This document shows positions 1-9,267 of a DNA stretch of 64,000 nucleotides, piece after piece. The stretch is taken from NCBI GenBank assembly GCA_027686065.1, contig JAQCTH010000001.1, positions 85,236-149,235 on the forward strand. Direction: 5' to 3'. The DNA comes from Clostridiaceae bacterium AF10-41 (GTDB lineage Bacteria; Bacillota; Clostridia; Clostridiales; Clostridiaceae). Position 1 is the stretch's first letter, and each line of letters begins with the position of its first letter. Made by a program: the position numbers and the translations under genes. Below the pieces are notes generated by a model. The model was not told the DNA's origin. It saw nothing but the letters and a program-made list of their open reading frames with translations, and did not search any database.

Positions 1-7
1 GGAAAGG

Positions 8-3000
8 ATGGGTAAAATGAAAAAAACAAGAAAAAAAGGTTTGTTAGCAATTTCTTTAACAGCTGCATTTACATTAAATTTATGTAATACCTTTGCTTCA
101 CCAGTTATTAAAGCAAGTGCAGCAGAAGAAAGCTACACTCAATATGTTGATCCATTTGTTGGTACAGATGTAGACTATGGGCAATTATTTCCAGGGAGTG
201 TGGTTCCGTATGGATTAGTGAAATTAAGTCCAGACACATATCCACATAAAACAGATGATCATGCTGGATATGACTATAGCAAAGATCGTATTCAAGGATT
301 CTCTCATACAAGGGTTGAAGGGGTAGGAGGACAAGGCTCAGGTGGAGATATACTTATTACACCTACTTATGTAAACTATTCAGCAAGACCAGATGCAGCA
401 ACTAAAGGACAAAAGTATTCCCATGATAATGAAAGTGCAAATCCTGGATACTATAGTGTTGAATTAACCCCTAAAACTGGAAATGATAACAATGCAATAG
501 ATAATGAAAGCTTTGGAAATATTAAAGCTGAAATGACTTCAGATATTCATACTGGATACCATAAATATACATTTCCTAAAGCTGGTGAGGTTTCATTATT
601 ACTAGATTTAAATTATACATACCATGGAACTGATATACGTAATGCAATATTAGATGTTGTTGAAAAAAATGAAAAATTTACATCTATTTCTGGTAGATTT
701 AGTGGGAAAAATGTTAGTGGAAATGGAAAATATACACTATACTTTTACTTAGAAACAAATAAGCCAACAAAACAAGTAAAGACTTGGAATAACTCAACAT
801 TAACCGAGCAATCTTCACAAAAAGGAAATGATATAGGAGCAATCTTAGGCTTTGACGTTGCGCAAAATGAAGATGTAGAAATAAAAGTTAGTATTTCTAC
901 AATTAGCAGCGATCAAGCTAAAATTGATATGCATAATGAAATAGATGAATGGAATTTTGATAAAGTAAAAGCTAATGCTGATAGTAAATGGAATGAAATA
1001 TTAAGTAAAGTTAAAGTGGAAAACTCAGCTAAAAGTGATCCTGATGGAAAGCTAAAGAAATTATTTTATACTCATTTATATCATATGTTTACCACACCTG
1101 TAAACGCAACTAGTACAACAGGAGAATTTAGAGCTACAGATACTAATGTATATGAAGCTGATGATTATACTCACTATGATTCATGGACTTTATGGGATGA
1201 TTTCCGTAAATATCCTATGATAGGATTAGTCCTTCCAGATATTTACAAAGATATAATTAGATCATTAGCAAATACCATGGAATATGGAATAGGAACTTGG
1301 GGAATTGATACACAAACAGTACCGACTGTTCGTACTGAACATGCAGTTGCTCTACTAGCAGATGGAGTAGCTAAAGGTTTTACTGATATAGAAAATTTAT
1401 TACCAGCTTATGAAAAAGCTAAACAAATTGCAAATAATACTGTAAATGAAGAAGCCCAAAGATTAGGATATATAAAAGGAAGAGTGGATAAGACAGTTGA
1501 ATTTTCTTACGATGATTGGGCAATTTCATTCTTATCAAAAGCATTAGGAAATGAAGAAGAATATGAATATTATTTAAATCGTTCTTTCAATTATAAAAAC
1601 TTATATAAAGAAGATGCAGTTCAAACAAGCGATGGAAATATAGGATTATTATGGCCAAAAGATGCAAATGGAAATTGGATGACTGCCAACCCAGAAAAGT
1701 ATGGAGACAACGGATTATACCAAGGGACTTTATGGCAATATACTTGGTGGGATTCAAATGATGTAAATGGATTAATGGATCTTATGGGTGGAAAAGAAAA
1801 TATGTTAAAAGCATTATCAAGATTATATGGTGAACAAGATCCTGATAATGGAAAAGCAATGCTTCATACAAACACTAACGAAATAGATTTACACACTCCT
1901 TATTTATTTAATTTTGCTGGAAAACCAAGCAGAACTCAATATTGGGTAAGAAACATTTATACTAAAGAAACATGGAATCGTTATAGTGGAACTGGTGAGT
2001 ATAAGCAACCTATTTATGATTATGTATATAAATTAAGTCCAGATGGATTTATGGAAACTATGGATGATGATGCAGGAACAATGGCTTCAATGTTTGTTGC
2101 AGCAGCAATGGGTTTGTTCCCAATGACTCCAGGAGATACAACATTCCAAATAGGAACACCATTTTTTGAAAAGGTAACACTAGATGTAGGAAATGGAAAA
2201 ATATTTGTTATAGAAGCAAATAATGTATCAGAAGATAATTTTTATATTCAATCAGCGACATTAAATGGAAAGTCTTTCGATCGTACATGGGTAGATTATT
2301 CAGAAATTATTAGAGGTGGAAAATTATCATTCAATATGGGATCAGAGCCATCTAATTGGGCAGAAAATGGAGTTCCTGCTATGTCAAGTAGTGATAATAT
2401 AAATACAGAGGTTTTTGATAAAAAAGATCCGATAGCATATACTACTTCTACTTTCAACGAAGGTGATGCAAATGATGGAAGTATAAAAAATAATATTGTT
2501 ATTACTTCAAAGAATATAGGATTTACTGGTAATATAAACGAGGATTATTTATCTAATGGAAAAATTAAAATAAGTAATATACCAGAAGGTTTGAGTGCAT
2601 CAGCAGTTAAAACAAGTGAAAATACTATAGAAGTAAAATTAAATGGAAAAGCACTAAAACATGATTTAAATGATAGTATTGGCGATTTAACTATTGAATT
2701 AAATGATAATGCATTTAATTCATCAGTAGATAGTATTCGTCAAATAAAGAATAACATTAAAATAATGTTTAAAGATGATTATTTAGAATATAGCGAAAAT
2801 ATATTAAAAGAAAGTAAAGATGATGATGGAAGAATAAGTGATAATGTTACTATCACATTAAGTGGAAATTCTAAATTTTCAGGAGAAATTGGAGAAGATT
2901 TTGTAGAAGAGAATAAATTAACAATAGACTCTTTACCAGAGGGACTAATAGCTGTAGCTAAAAAAGTATCAGATAAACAAGTAGTATTATCATTTGAAGG

Positions 3001-5386
3001 TAATGCAGTTAAACACGATGCAGATGTAGATGATATGATTATTAGTTTCGAGGATTCAGCATTTGTTGGAGCAAAAGCTTGTGATATTGAAAATTCAAGT
3101 AAGGGTGGTATGAATGCACTTTTATTAGATTTTTATCTTGATTATTCTGTACGTTTAAATCAAGCTATTAATAAAGCCAAAAAGATAAAAGAAGGTGTAT
3201 TTACAAATTCATCTTATAAAGTGCTTGTTAATGCCATAAATGATGGACAGACATTGCTAGATAATGGCAGTACATCAGAAAAGGATTTAAAAGATGTATA
3301 TTATAAAATAAATAATTCAATTGATAAATTAAAGTTAAGCACCGATGGATTAGTAAGACTAGAAGGTGAAAAAAGTGATGCTTGGTCAGAAAATGGATTG
3401 AAAAATGAATCTATAAATCTTGGTGGAACGTATAATGGAGCATGGATTCGCTATGATGGACTTGATTTTAGTGATAAAAATGTCAGTTCAATAAGTGTTA
3501 GGTATGTAAATAATTCAGGAAGATGTGCTTCAGACTCTAAAATAGAAGTTAGAAAAGATGAATTAAATGGTGAGTTAATAGCAACAATTGATTTAACAGC
3601 AACTGCCTCAGACTGGAATAATTATGTTGTGAAAACAGTTAATCTAGAAAATCCTTCATTATTAAATAATATTCATGATATTTATTTTGTGATGAAAGGA
3701 TCAACAACAGATTCTAAGCCATATATCTCAAATATAGATTGGCTTCAATTTAATGGAGCAAAATCTTATGGAATGTATGAAGCAGAAAGTTATGAAGCTT
3801 GGAGTGGTGGAAATTTAAAAATAGAAAATAGTACAGATGCTTCTGGAGTTGCACTAAGCAATATAGGAGGATCATATGATGGCGCATGGGTTTCTTATAA
3901 GGATATTGACTTTACAGGAAAAGGCTTAAATAAAATAAGTGTTAGATATGTTAATAACTCAAGCCGATGTGGGGATAACTCAAGATTAGATATCTATCTT
4001 GATAGTATGGAGAGTGAAGTAGTACAATCTATTCCAATTCCAGCAACAGGTAGTAGTTGGAATGCATATAAAGATATAACCGTTGATATGAATAATGTAA
4101 TTACAGGAAAGCATACAGTTTATTTTGTAATGCGCACAGATGTAGTAGGGACTAGAGCTTACGTAGCTAATATAGATTGGTTCAAATTTGAAGAAGTCAT
4201 CGATAAAGGTGATCTAAGTAATTTATATGAAAATAATAATAGCTTATTAGAATTAGAGGACATGTATCATGAATTTGGATTTAATTTATTTAGTAAAGCA
4301 ATGAATAAGGCCAAGGATGTCTTAGAAAATGAAAGTGCAACGGCTAGTGATATACGTAGTGCAGTGAGACAACTTAAAGTTTCTTTAGGTCAATTAGAAT
4401 TAAAGATTGTAGATGAATTAAATAATCTTATTAAGGAAGCTAAAACAATATCACAAGAAGAATATACAATAGATAGTTATAACTTGTTACAAAATGCAAT
4501 AAGCATAGCAGAGGAAGTTGGAGTAGGAAGTTTATATGAAGTATATAAATCAGCATATGATACTCTTATAAGTGCAAAGGGAACATTAACTAAAATTAAT
4601 AAAAAAATCTTGGTTGAATCTATAGAAAAAGCTAATGCAATTGATTTAACTAAATATAAAGAAGAAAGTACACATGAATTTATCGAAGCACTAAATAAAG
4701 CTAAGGAAATTAATGGTGCAGTAGCATTAACACAAAAACAAGTAGAGGATGCAGTAGAATTATTAAATAATGCAATGAATTCATTAGTTGAAATTCCTAT
4801 TATAGATATATCAGAATTAAAAGAAACAATAGAAAAAGCAGAATTAATTGATTTAAGCAAATATATAGAAGCAGGAAAAGATATATTTGTTAAAGCCTTA
4901 GAGGAAGCTAAGATAATTATTCAATCACCTAATACCAGTGAAGAAGTTAAAGAAGTTTCTGATAAGTTAAATAATGCTATAAATGCATTGAAATTAATTC
5001 CAAATAAAGAATCTCTAGAAACACTAATTAATGAAACAGATAAAATAGATAGCTCTAAATACACAGAAGAATCAATAAAACAACTTATATCTGCTTTACA
5101 AGCTGCAAAAGCTGTTTTTGAAAATAAAAATGCTGATGCAAGTGAAGTTGAAAGTGTAATTAGGTTGCTAGAAGAAGCTAAAGCAAAACTAGTGAAGGTA
5201 ACAAATCCAGGAACAGAAAACCCAGATCCAAATCCAAATGAGGGAAATGGAAAAGGAAATGAAGATTTATCACTTCCAGGAACAGGAGATGATTCCTCGT
5301 TAAATAAGTATATGTTTGTTGTGCTAAGTTTAAGTGCCGGATTATATCTGCTACTAAGGAAAAATAAAAAAGCTAAATTGAATTAA
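8..5386 (+). CDS. Cell-wall-anchored GH92 alpha-mannosidase-like enzyme with two CBM6-like domains, FIVAR repeats and LPXTG
   Basis: Secreted, sortase-anchored glycosidase of 1792 residues. A signal peptide (about 1-39) is followed by a GH92 catalytic region (about 43-770) with the family signatures YVDPFVGTD, GFSHT, LWDDFR, WQYTW and MDDDAGTMAS. The Asp pair D686/D688 fits the catalytic-base site. The Glu normally found six residues before QYTW, the general acid of alpha-1,2-mannosidases, is Gln (Q572). Two similar modules of about 80 residues (about 825-905 and 940-1020) precede two CBM6-like domains (about 1114-1255 and 1256-1396). FIVAR-type helical repeats occur at about 1045-1110 and 1405-1730. 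LPGTG (1756-1760), a hydrophobic segment and a basic tail end the protein. ATG at 17 is also in frame and the upstream site is at the window edge, so the start is uncertain. Family call is firm; substrate is not. Confidence 0.9.
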   Translation: MGKMKKTRKKGLLAISLTAAFTLNLCNTFASPVIKASAAEESYTQYVDPFVGTDVDYGQLFPGSVVPYGLVKLSPDTYPHKTDDHAGYDYSKDRIQGFSHTRVEGVGGQGSGGDILITPTYVNYSARPDAATKGQKYSHDNESANPGYYSVELTPKTGNDNNAIDNESFGNIKAEMTSDIHTGYHKYTFPKAGEVSLLLDLNYTYHGTDIRNAILDVVEKNEKFTSISGRFSGKNVSGNGKYTLYFYLETNKPTKQVKTWNNSTLTEQSSQKGNDIGAILGFDVAQNEDVEIKVSISTISSDQAKIDMHNEIDEWNFDKVKANADSKWNEILSKVKVENSAKSDPDGKLKKLFYTHLYHMFTTPVNATSTTGEFRATDTNVYEADDYTHYDSWTLWDDFRKYPMIGLVLPDIYKDIIRSLANTMEYGIGTWGIDTQTVPTVRTEHAVALLADGVAKGFTDIENLLPAYEKAKQIANNTVNEEAQRLGYIKGRVDKTVEFSYDDWAISFLSKALGNEEEYEYYLNRSFNYKNLYKEDAVQTSDGNIGLLWPKDANGNWMTANPEKYGDNGLYQGTLWQYTWWDSNDVNGLMDLMGGKENMLKALSRLYGEQDPDNGKAMLHTNTNEIDLHTPYLFNFAGKPSRTQYWVRNIYTKETWNRYSGTGEYKQPIYDYVYKLSPDGFMETMDDDAGTMASMFVAAAMGLFPMTPGDTTFQIGTPFFEKVTLDVGNGKIFVIEANNVSEDNFYIQSATLNGKSFDRTWVDYSEIIRGGKLSFNMGSEPSNWAENGVPAMSSSDNINTEVFDKKDPIAYTTSTFNEGDANDGSIKNNIVITSKNIGFTGNINEDYLSNGKIKISNIPEGLSASAVKTSENTIEVKLNGKALKHDLNDSIGDLTIELNDNAFNSSVDSIRQIKNNIKIMFKDDYLEYSENILKESKDDDGRISDNVTITLSGNSKFSGEIGEDFVEENKLTIDSLPEGLIAVAKKVSDKQVVLSFEGNAVKHDADVDDMIISFEDSAFVGAKACDIENSSKGGMNALLLDFYLDYSVRLNQAINKAKKIKEGVFTNSSYKVLVNAINDGQTLLDNGSTSEKDLKDVYYKINNSIDKLKLSTDGLVRLEGEKSDAWSENGLKNESINLGGTYNGAWIRYDGLDFSDKNVSSISVRYVNNSGRCASDSKIEVRKDELNGELIATIDLTATASDWNNYVVKTVNLENPSLLNNIHDIYFVMKGSTTDSKPYISNIDWLQFNGAKSYGMYEAESYEAWSGGNLKIENSTDASGVALSNIGGSYDGAWVSYKDIDFTGKGLNKISVRYVNNSSRCGDNSRLDIYLDSMESEVVQSIPIPATGSSWNAYKDITVDMNNVITGKHTVYFVMRTDVVGTRAYVANIDWFKFEEVIDKGDLSNLYENNNSLLELEDMYHEFGFNLFSKAMNKAKDVLENESATASDIRSAVRQLKVSLGQLELKIVDELNNLIKEAKTISQEEYTIDSYNLLQNAISIAEEVGVGSLYEVYKSAYDTLISAKGTLTKINKKILVESIEKANAIDLTKYKEESTHEFIEALNKAKEINGAVALTQKQVEDAVELLNNAMNSLVEIPIIDISELKETIEKAELIDLSKYIEAGKDIFVKALEEAKIIIQSPNTSEEVKEVSDKLNNAINALKLIPNKESLETLINETDKIDSSKYTEESIKQLISALQAAKAVFENKNADASEVESVIRLLEEAKAKLVKVTNPGTENPDPNPNEGNGKGNEDLSLPGTGDDSSLNKYMFVVLSLSAGLYLLLRKNKKAKLN

Positions 5387-5443
5387 AATAATGCTTATAA
5401 GTTTAAAAATAATTAGTATTTAAAAAAGGTAAATAAATTAATA

Positions 5444-5490
5444 GGGTGTTATGAAATTACTGTTTTGTTCTTTTGTAACATCCTTATTAT
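5444..5490 (+). terminator. Hairpin terminator after the GH92 gene
   Basis: Bases 5444-5456 pair with 5471-5483 over 13 pairs (some G-U), followed by a T-rich but interrupted tail. It fits the end of the GH92 transcript. The tail is poor, so strength is uncertain. Confidence 0.5.
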
Positions 5491-5614
5491 ATTATTTAAA
5501 ATTACTATATAAATTTGGCCGCAATATAAATAGTATTTTGAAATATCCTGTGATAAAATGTCTATATAAATCGATATTTTAAATTATATTTAGAATAGAA
5601 AAGGGGTAGAACAA

Positions 5615-6394
5615 ATGGATATTTTCTTAATTATTGGTATGATAACAGGACTCTTGGCTATAATTGTTGGAATGATTGTTAAAGGTGCAGATGTTGCGGT
5701 TTTACTTAATCCTGCTGCAGCACTTATAATTCTTGTTGGTACTGTCGCAGCCGTTATGAATTCATTTCCTAAAAAGGAGTTTCTTAATATTCCTAAAATT
5801 CTTGGGGTTCTTTTTAAAGAGAAAAAGGGTGAAGATCCAGTAGAAATCATTGGACAAATAGTAGAAATGTCACAATCAACTCGAAAAAATGGATTGTTAT
5901 CTTTAGAAAGTGTAATGCAATCTTTAGATAATAAGTTTATGAAAAAAGGACTTGAAATGGTAGTAGATGGTGTAGAGGCAGAGTATATTAGAAATATTTT
6001 AGAGATGGAAATTGATAGTATGGAAGAAAGACATCGTACAGGTGCATCTGTTTTTACCACAGCAGGGGGAGCTGCTCCAACCCTGGGAGTTCTAGGGGCT
6101 GTTGTTGGATTAATTGGTGCTCTTGCAGATTTAAGTGATACTGAAAAACTAGCGCACATGATAGCTGGTGCCTTTGTTGCTACGCTTTATGGAATATTTT
6201 TTGGATATGTAATTTTCCATCCTTTTGCATCAAGACTAAAAAGAAAATCTCAAGAGGAGATAAATAATATGTATATAATCCTTGAGGGAATTTTATCTAT
6301 TCAAGAGGGTCAAAGTCCTAAAAACATAGAAAATAAGCTTCTTAGTATGATAAATCCGAACGAGAGAAAAAGTATGGAAGATAAAAATAGTTAA
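5615..6394 (+). CDS. motA: Flagellar motor stator protein MotA
   Basis: Membrane half of the proton-driven flagellar stator (259 residues, normal length). Two N-terminal membrane segments (about 3-50) are followed by a cytoplasmic loop carrying RKNGLLSLE, which holds the conserved charged residues that contact the rotor protein FliG. Two more membrane segments follow, with the conserved proline motif PTLGVLGAVVGLIG at about 150. The ATG follows AAAAGGGGTAG. motB begins 18 bases downstream, so the two are co-transcribed. No other flagellar genes lie in the window; a chemoreceptor follows motB. Confidence 0.95.
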   Translation: MDIFLIIGMITGLLAIIVGMIVKGADVAVLLNPAAALIILVGTVAAVMNSFPKKEFLNIPKILGVLFKEKKGEDPVEIIGQIVEMSQSTRKNGLLSLESVMQSLDNKFMKKGLEMVVDGVEAEYIRNILEMEIDSMEERHRTGASVFTTAGGAAPTLGVLGAVVGLIGALADLSDTEKLAHMIAGAFVATLYGIFFGYVIFHPFASRLKRKSQEEINNMYIILEGILSIQEGQSPKNIENKLLSMINPNERKSMEDKNS

Positions 6395-6412
6395 ATTTAA
6401 AGGAGATTAATG

Positions 6413-7171
6413 ATGGCCAAGAAGAAAGTTCACCATGAAGACCATGTTGATGAAACATGGCTTATACCTTATTCAGATATGTTAACTCTTTTACTTGCAC
6501 TTTTTATAGTAATGTTTGCTATGAGTAAAATAGACCAAGAAAAGTTTCAAAAGGTTAGTAGTGAATTTAATACTATTCTTTCAGGTGGCAGCGGAATAAT
6601 GGAAGGTGGTAACGAGGGAGGCTCACCATTAGAAGGGTCTGATGGCTCAAGTGAATCTGGTGGAGAAGCAAACTTAAGTAATGCAAGTATTGAAGAAAAT
6701 AAAATGCAAGATATTAAGCAATTAATAGATAACGAAATTAAGAAAAATGGATATAGTGATAGTGTTGATGTTGAAGTTAATGAAGGAGGTCTTGAAATCT
6801 CTATGCAGGATGTTATACTTTTTAACTCTGCTGAAGCAAGTGTATTAAGTGAAGGATATCCATTGCTTATGGAGATATCTAGCATGTTAAAAGATTTAGA
6901 CAATGATGTTAGAATAATAGGACATACAGATAATTTACCTATTAATAATGAGGCTTTTCGCTCCAATTGGGATTTAAGTGCAATGAGAGCTATAAATGTT
7001 ATGAATTTCATGGTTGATTCAGGAGGAATGGATTCAAGAAAGTTATCAATTCAAGCGTATGCTGATCAAAGACCTAGATTTGATAATTCTACAGCTGAGG
7101 GAAGAGCAAAAAATAGAAGAGTAGAAATTATTATAGTGCGTAAATATACTAATAATGAGCAAGGTCAATAA
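6413..7171 (+). CDS. motB: Flagellar motor stator protein MotB
   Basis: Peptidoglycan-anchored stator subunit of 252 residues. After a short basic tail, one membrane helix carries the proton-accepting Asp in PYSDMLTLL (residue 22 from this start). A Gly/Ser-rich linker leads to an OmpA/MotB C-terminal domain (about 120-245) with GHTDNLPI, NWDLSAMRA and AKNRRVEI, which bind peptidoglycan. Two adjacent ATGs exist (6410 and 6413). The second is chosen because AGGAG at 6401-6405 lies seven bases from it but only four from the first. It pairs with MotA in a 4:2 or 5:2 stator. Confidence 0.95.
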   Translation: MAKKKVHHEDHVDETWLIPYSDMLTLLLALFIVMFAMSKIDQEKFQKVSSEFNTILSGGSGIMEGGNEGGSPLEGSDGSSESGGEANLSNASIEENKMQDIKQLIDNEIKKNGYSDSVDVEVNEGGLEISMQDVILFNSAEASVLSEGYPLLMEISSMLKDLDNDVRIIGHTDNLPINNEAFRSNWDLSAMRAINVMNFMVDSGGMDSRKLSIQAYADQRPRFDNSTAEGRAKNRRVEIIIVRKYTNNEQGQ

Positions 7172-7250
7172 TTATTATAATGTATATAAAAAGTTCTAAA
7201 GATAAAACTATAAGAAATTAAAAATGAAATACTTAAGTGATAGTGTTTAG

Positions 7251-7278
7251 AAAACTCCTATAGGAGTTTTTTATTTTT
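7251..7278 (+). terminator. Rho-independent terminator of motAB
   Basis: Perfect palindrome AAAACTCCTATAGGAGTTTT (7251-7270) running into a T-rich tract to 7278, just downstream of motB. Confidence 0.85.
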
Positions 7279-7424
7279 GTCATAAAGTTTAATGTGAATT
7301 TATAGATCAATACTTATTTAATGTATATTATGAGAAAATATTACAATTTATATCTTTATATTACTGAAAAAGTATGCTAGTATATTGCTATTAAGTTTAG
7401 CAGTTAAGGAGAATTATTAGTTAT

Positions 7425-8903
7425 ATGGAGAATTTGTCACTAAATTATGATACTAAAAAAGTAGATACATTCAATTTAAAGCTTTCTTGGGCAATTATAG
7501 TTTTATTAGTAATGCAATCATTTTTGAATTATGGAATAGAATATGCAATTAAAGCAGCATATGTGGGGTTATTTTTCGGAACATTAAGTACTATAGTAAA
7601 GTTTTTAAAGATTAATACTAAAATAAAAAACTTTTATATTGGTTCCTCAGCAACATATGTAGGTTTTGTAATGTCATATATTACACAAGGACAACCTAAG
7701 ATATTTTTAATTCATTATATAGCATTAATGATGATAGGGCTTTATTTTAGAAAAGCTTTAATTTTAGTTTATGTAGTATTTTTTAATATAGCAATATCTA
7801 TTTATTTCTTTATAAGTCCTATGAGCTTAGTTGCCTCAGGCAGAATTAATGAATTTATATCATATGTTTTTCTTTTTGATATAAGTGCTTTTATTTTATA
7901 TTATGTATCAAAATGGGGAAATGAATATGTGCAAGTTGCTGTAAAAAGTCAAAAAGAAGCAAAAATATTAGTTGAAAAACTTGAGGAAACAATGAATGTT
8001 ATAAAGAAAAGTACAGAGAATTTAAATAGTAATATAAAGAACTCTTCAAGTGATGTAAGGATAATTAAAGATATGAGTAATTCAATAACTTTATCTGTAG
8101 ATGAGATAGCTAGAGGCGTTAGTGATGAGGCAAGTAGTATCCAAGATATAAGTAAATTAGTTTTAGATGTAGGAGGAATAGTAAAAGATACTCAGAATAT
8201 CTCAGTAAATGTAGCTAATGTGACAAATGAAACTGATAAATTAACCATAAGCAGTATCGAAAGATTTAATAAAGTTAGCTATCAAATGGAGATAATAAAT
8301 AATACAGTCACATCATCTGCTAGAAATGTTAACGAATTAGGAAATAACATAAATAATATAAATTCTATTTTATCAAGCATAGTGGATATATCTGAACAAA
8401 CAAATCTTCTTGCATTAAATGCAGCAATAGAGGCAGCAAGAGCAGGGGAAGCAGGTAAAGGATTTTCAGTGGTAGCTGAAGAAGTAAGAAAACTTGCAGA
8501 ACTTAGCAAAGAAAATGTTGAAAATGCAAGTAAAATTATTAATGATATAAAAGTTAGTACTAATATAGTATTAGATGAAGTAAATAAAGGAAATGAAGCA
8601 GCTAATGTTGGTAAAGGACTTATGGATAGTATGATTAGTAGCTTTAATAGTATGACGAATTCATTTAAAAATGTTATTAATATGATTAACCTAGAAGATA
8701 GAAATATTGAGAATTTAGCAAGTAAATTTAAAGAAATTCAATATAAAATCGAAAATATAGCTAGTATATCAGAAGAACATTCTGCATCAATAGAAGAAAT
8801 ACAAGCAACTATTGACGAACAAAATACCAGAGTGAATAATAGTTATAGTTTAGTTAAGAACATGGAAATGGAAAGTAAAGAACTAGAAAAGATAGTTATA
8901 TAA
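7425..8903 (+). CDS. Methyl-accepting chemotaxis protein with a polytopic membrane sensor
   Basis: Chemoreceptor of 492 residues. The N-terminal ~165 residues hold about five or six hydrophobic segments with only short loops, so there is no periplasmic-type dCache or Tar domain. Sensing is therefore probably within or at the membrane. A coiled-coil signalling domain (about 185-492) carries the hairpin tip [19 protein letters not shown], the CheA/CheW contact site, followed by [16 protein letters not shown]. The start follows AAGGAG at 7406-7411 with a rather long 13-base spacer, and no better in-frame start was found. It is a single gene with a terminator on each side. The ligand cannot be predicted. 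Confidence 0.9.
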   Translation: MENLSLNYDTKKVDTFNLKLSWAIIVLLVMQSFLNYGIEYAIKAAYVGLFFGTLSTIVKFLKINTKIKNFYIGSSATYVGFVMSYITQGQPKIFLIHYIALMMIGLYFRKALILVYVVFFNIAISIYFFISPMSLVASGRINEFISYVFLFDISAFILYYVSKWGNEYVQVAVKSQKEAKILVEKLEETMNVIKKSTENLNSNIKNSSSDVRIIKDMSNSITLSVDEIARGVSDEASSIQDISKLVLDVGGIVKDTQNISVNVANVTNETDKLTISSIERFNKVSYQMEIINNTVTSSARNVNELGNNINNINSILSSIVDISEQTNLLALNAAIEAARAGEAGKGFSVVAEEVRKLAELSKENVENASKIINDIKVSTNIVLDEVNKGNEAANVGKGLMDSMISSFNSMTNSFKNVINMINLEDRNIENLASKFKEIQYKIENIASISEEHSASIEEIQATIDEQNTRVNNSYSLVKNMEMESKELEKIVI

Positions 8904-8926
8904 AGTAATTATAAGAAAAGTAAGAG

Positions 8927-8966
8927 TCTCCTTTTGAAAAATAACAATTATCAAAAGGAGATTTTT
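8927..8966 (+). terminator. Rho-independent terminator of the chemoreceptor gene
   Basis: TCTCCTTTTGA (8927-8937) pairs perfectly with TCAAAAGGAGA (8951-8961), followed by TTTTT. Confidence 0.85.
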
Positions 8967-9047
8967 AATATTTATAAGTCAAAATAGTAAGAAATTATAG
9001 ATGAATATTAAGTGGATAATTTATGGAAAATAAAAATACAAAAGGTA

Positions 9048-9076
9048 TTTACAAGAATAAATATAGGATGTATAAT
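9048..9076 (+). promoter_or_regulatory. Sigma-A promoter of the beta-glucan ABC/phosphorylase operon
   Basis: TTTACA (9048-9053), 17 bases, TATAAT (9071-9076). The leader to the first ATG is about 185 bases and contains two operator-like sites. Confidence 0.7.
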
Positions 9077-9113
9077 TTAAATGTAAACAATTTCTTATAA
9101 GTATTTATATTTA

Positions 9114-9204
9114 CTAAATCGGTTTCGAAAAAAATCTAAGAAAGAAAAAAGATGTTCTATAATATAAGAAAAAATTTTTTTGAAATTCCTCGAAACCAGT
9201 TTCG
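9114..9204 (+). promoter_or_regulatory. Two LacI-family operator-like sites in the operon leader
   Basis: CTAAATCGGTTTCG (9114-9127) and CGAAACCAGTTTCG (9191-9204) match the symmetric LacI-type core CGAAACCGGTTTCG at 12 and 13 of 14 positions. Both lie downstream of the predicted promoter, 77 bases centre to centre, so repression by roadblock or looping is plausible. The likely ligand-responsive repressor is the LacI protein encoded within the operon at 17081-18097; that link is inferred. The rest of the 364-base spacer is AT-rich, with one further TATAAT (9158) that lacks a good -35. Confidence 0.6.
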
Positions 9205-9267
9205 ATTTTGGATTTTAAAAGAAATCAAGTAGTAAATATAGAAATATAAAATTTAGGAGGATTAATT

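Noticed and set aside
5497..5525. Sigma-D-like (flagellar) promoter before motA: TAAA then GCCGCAAT
   Set aside because: The spacer is 17 rather than about 15 bases and the -10 differs from GCCGATAA, so it is not convincing.
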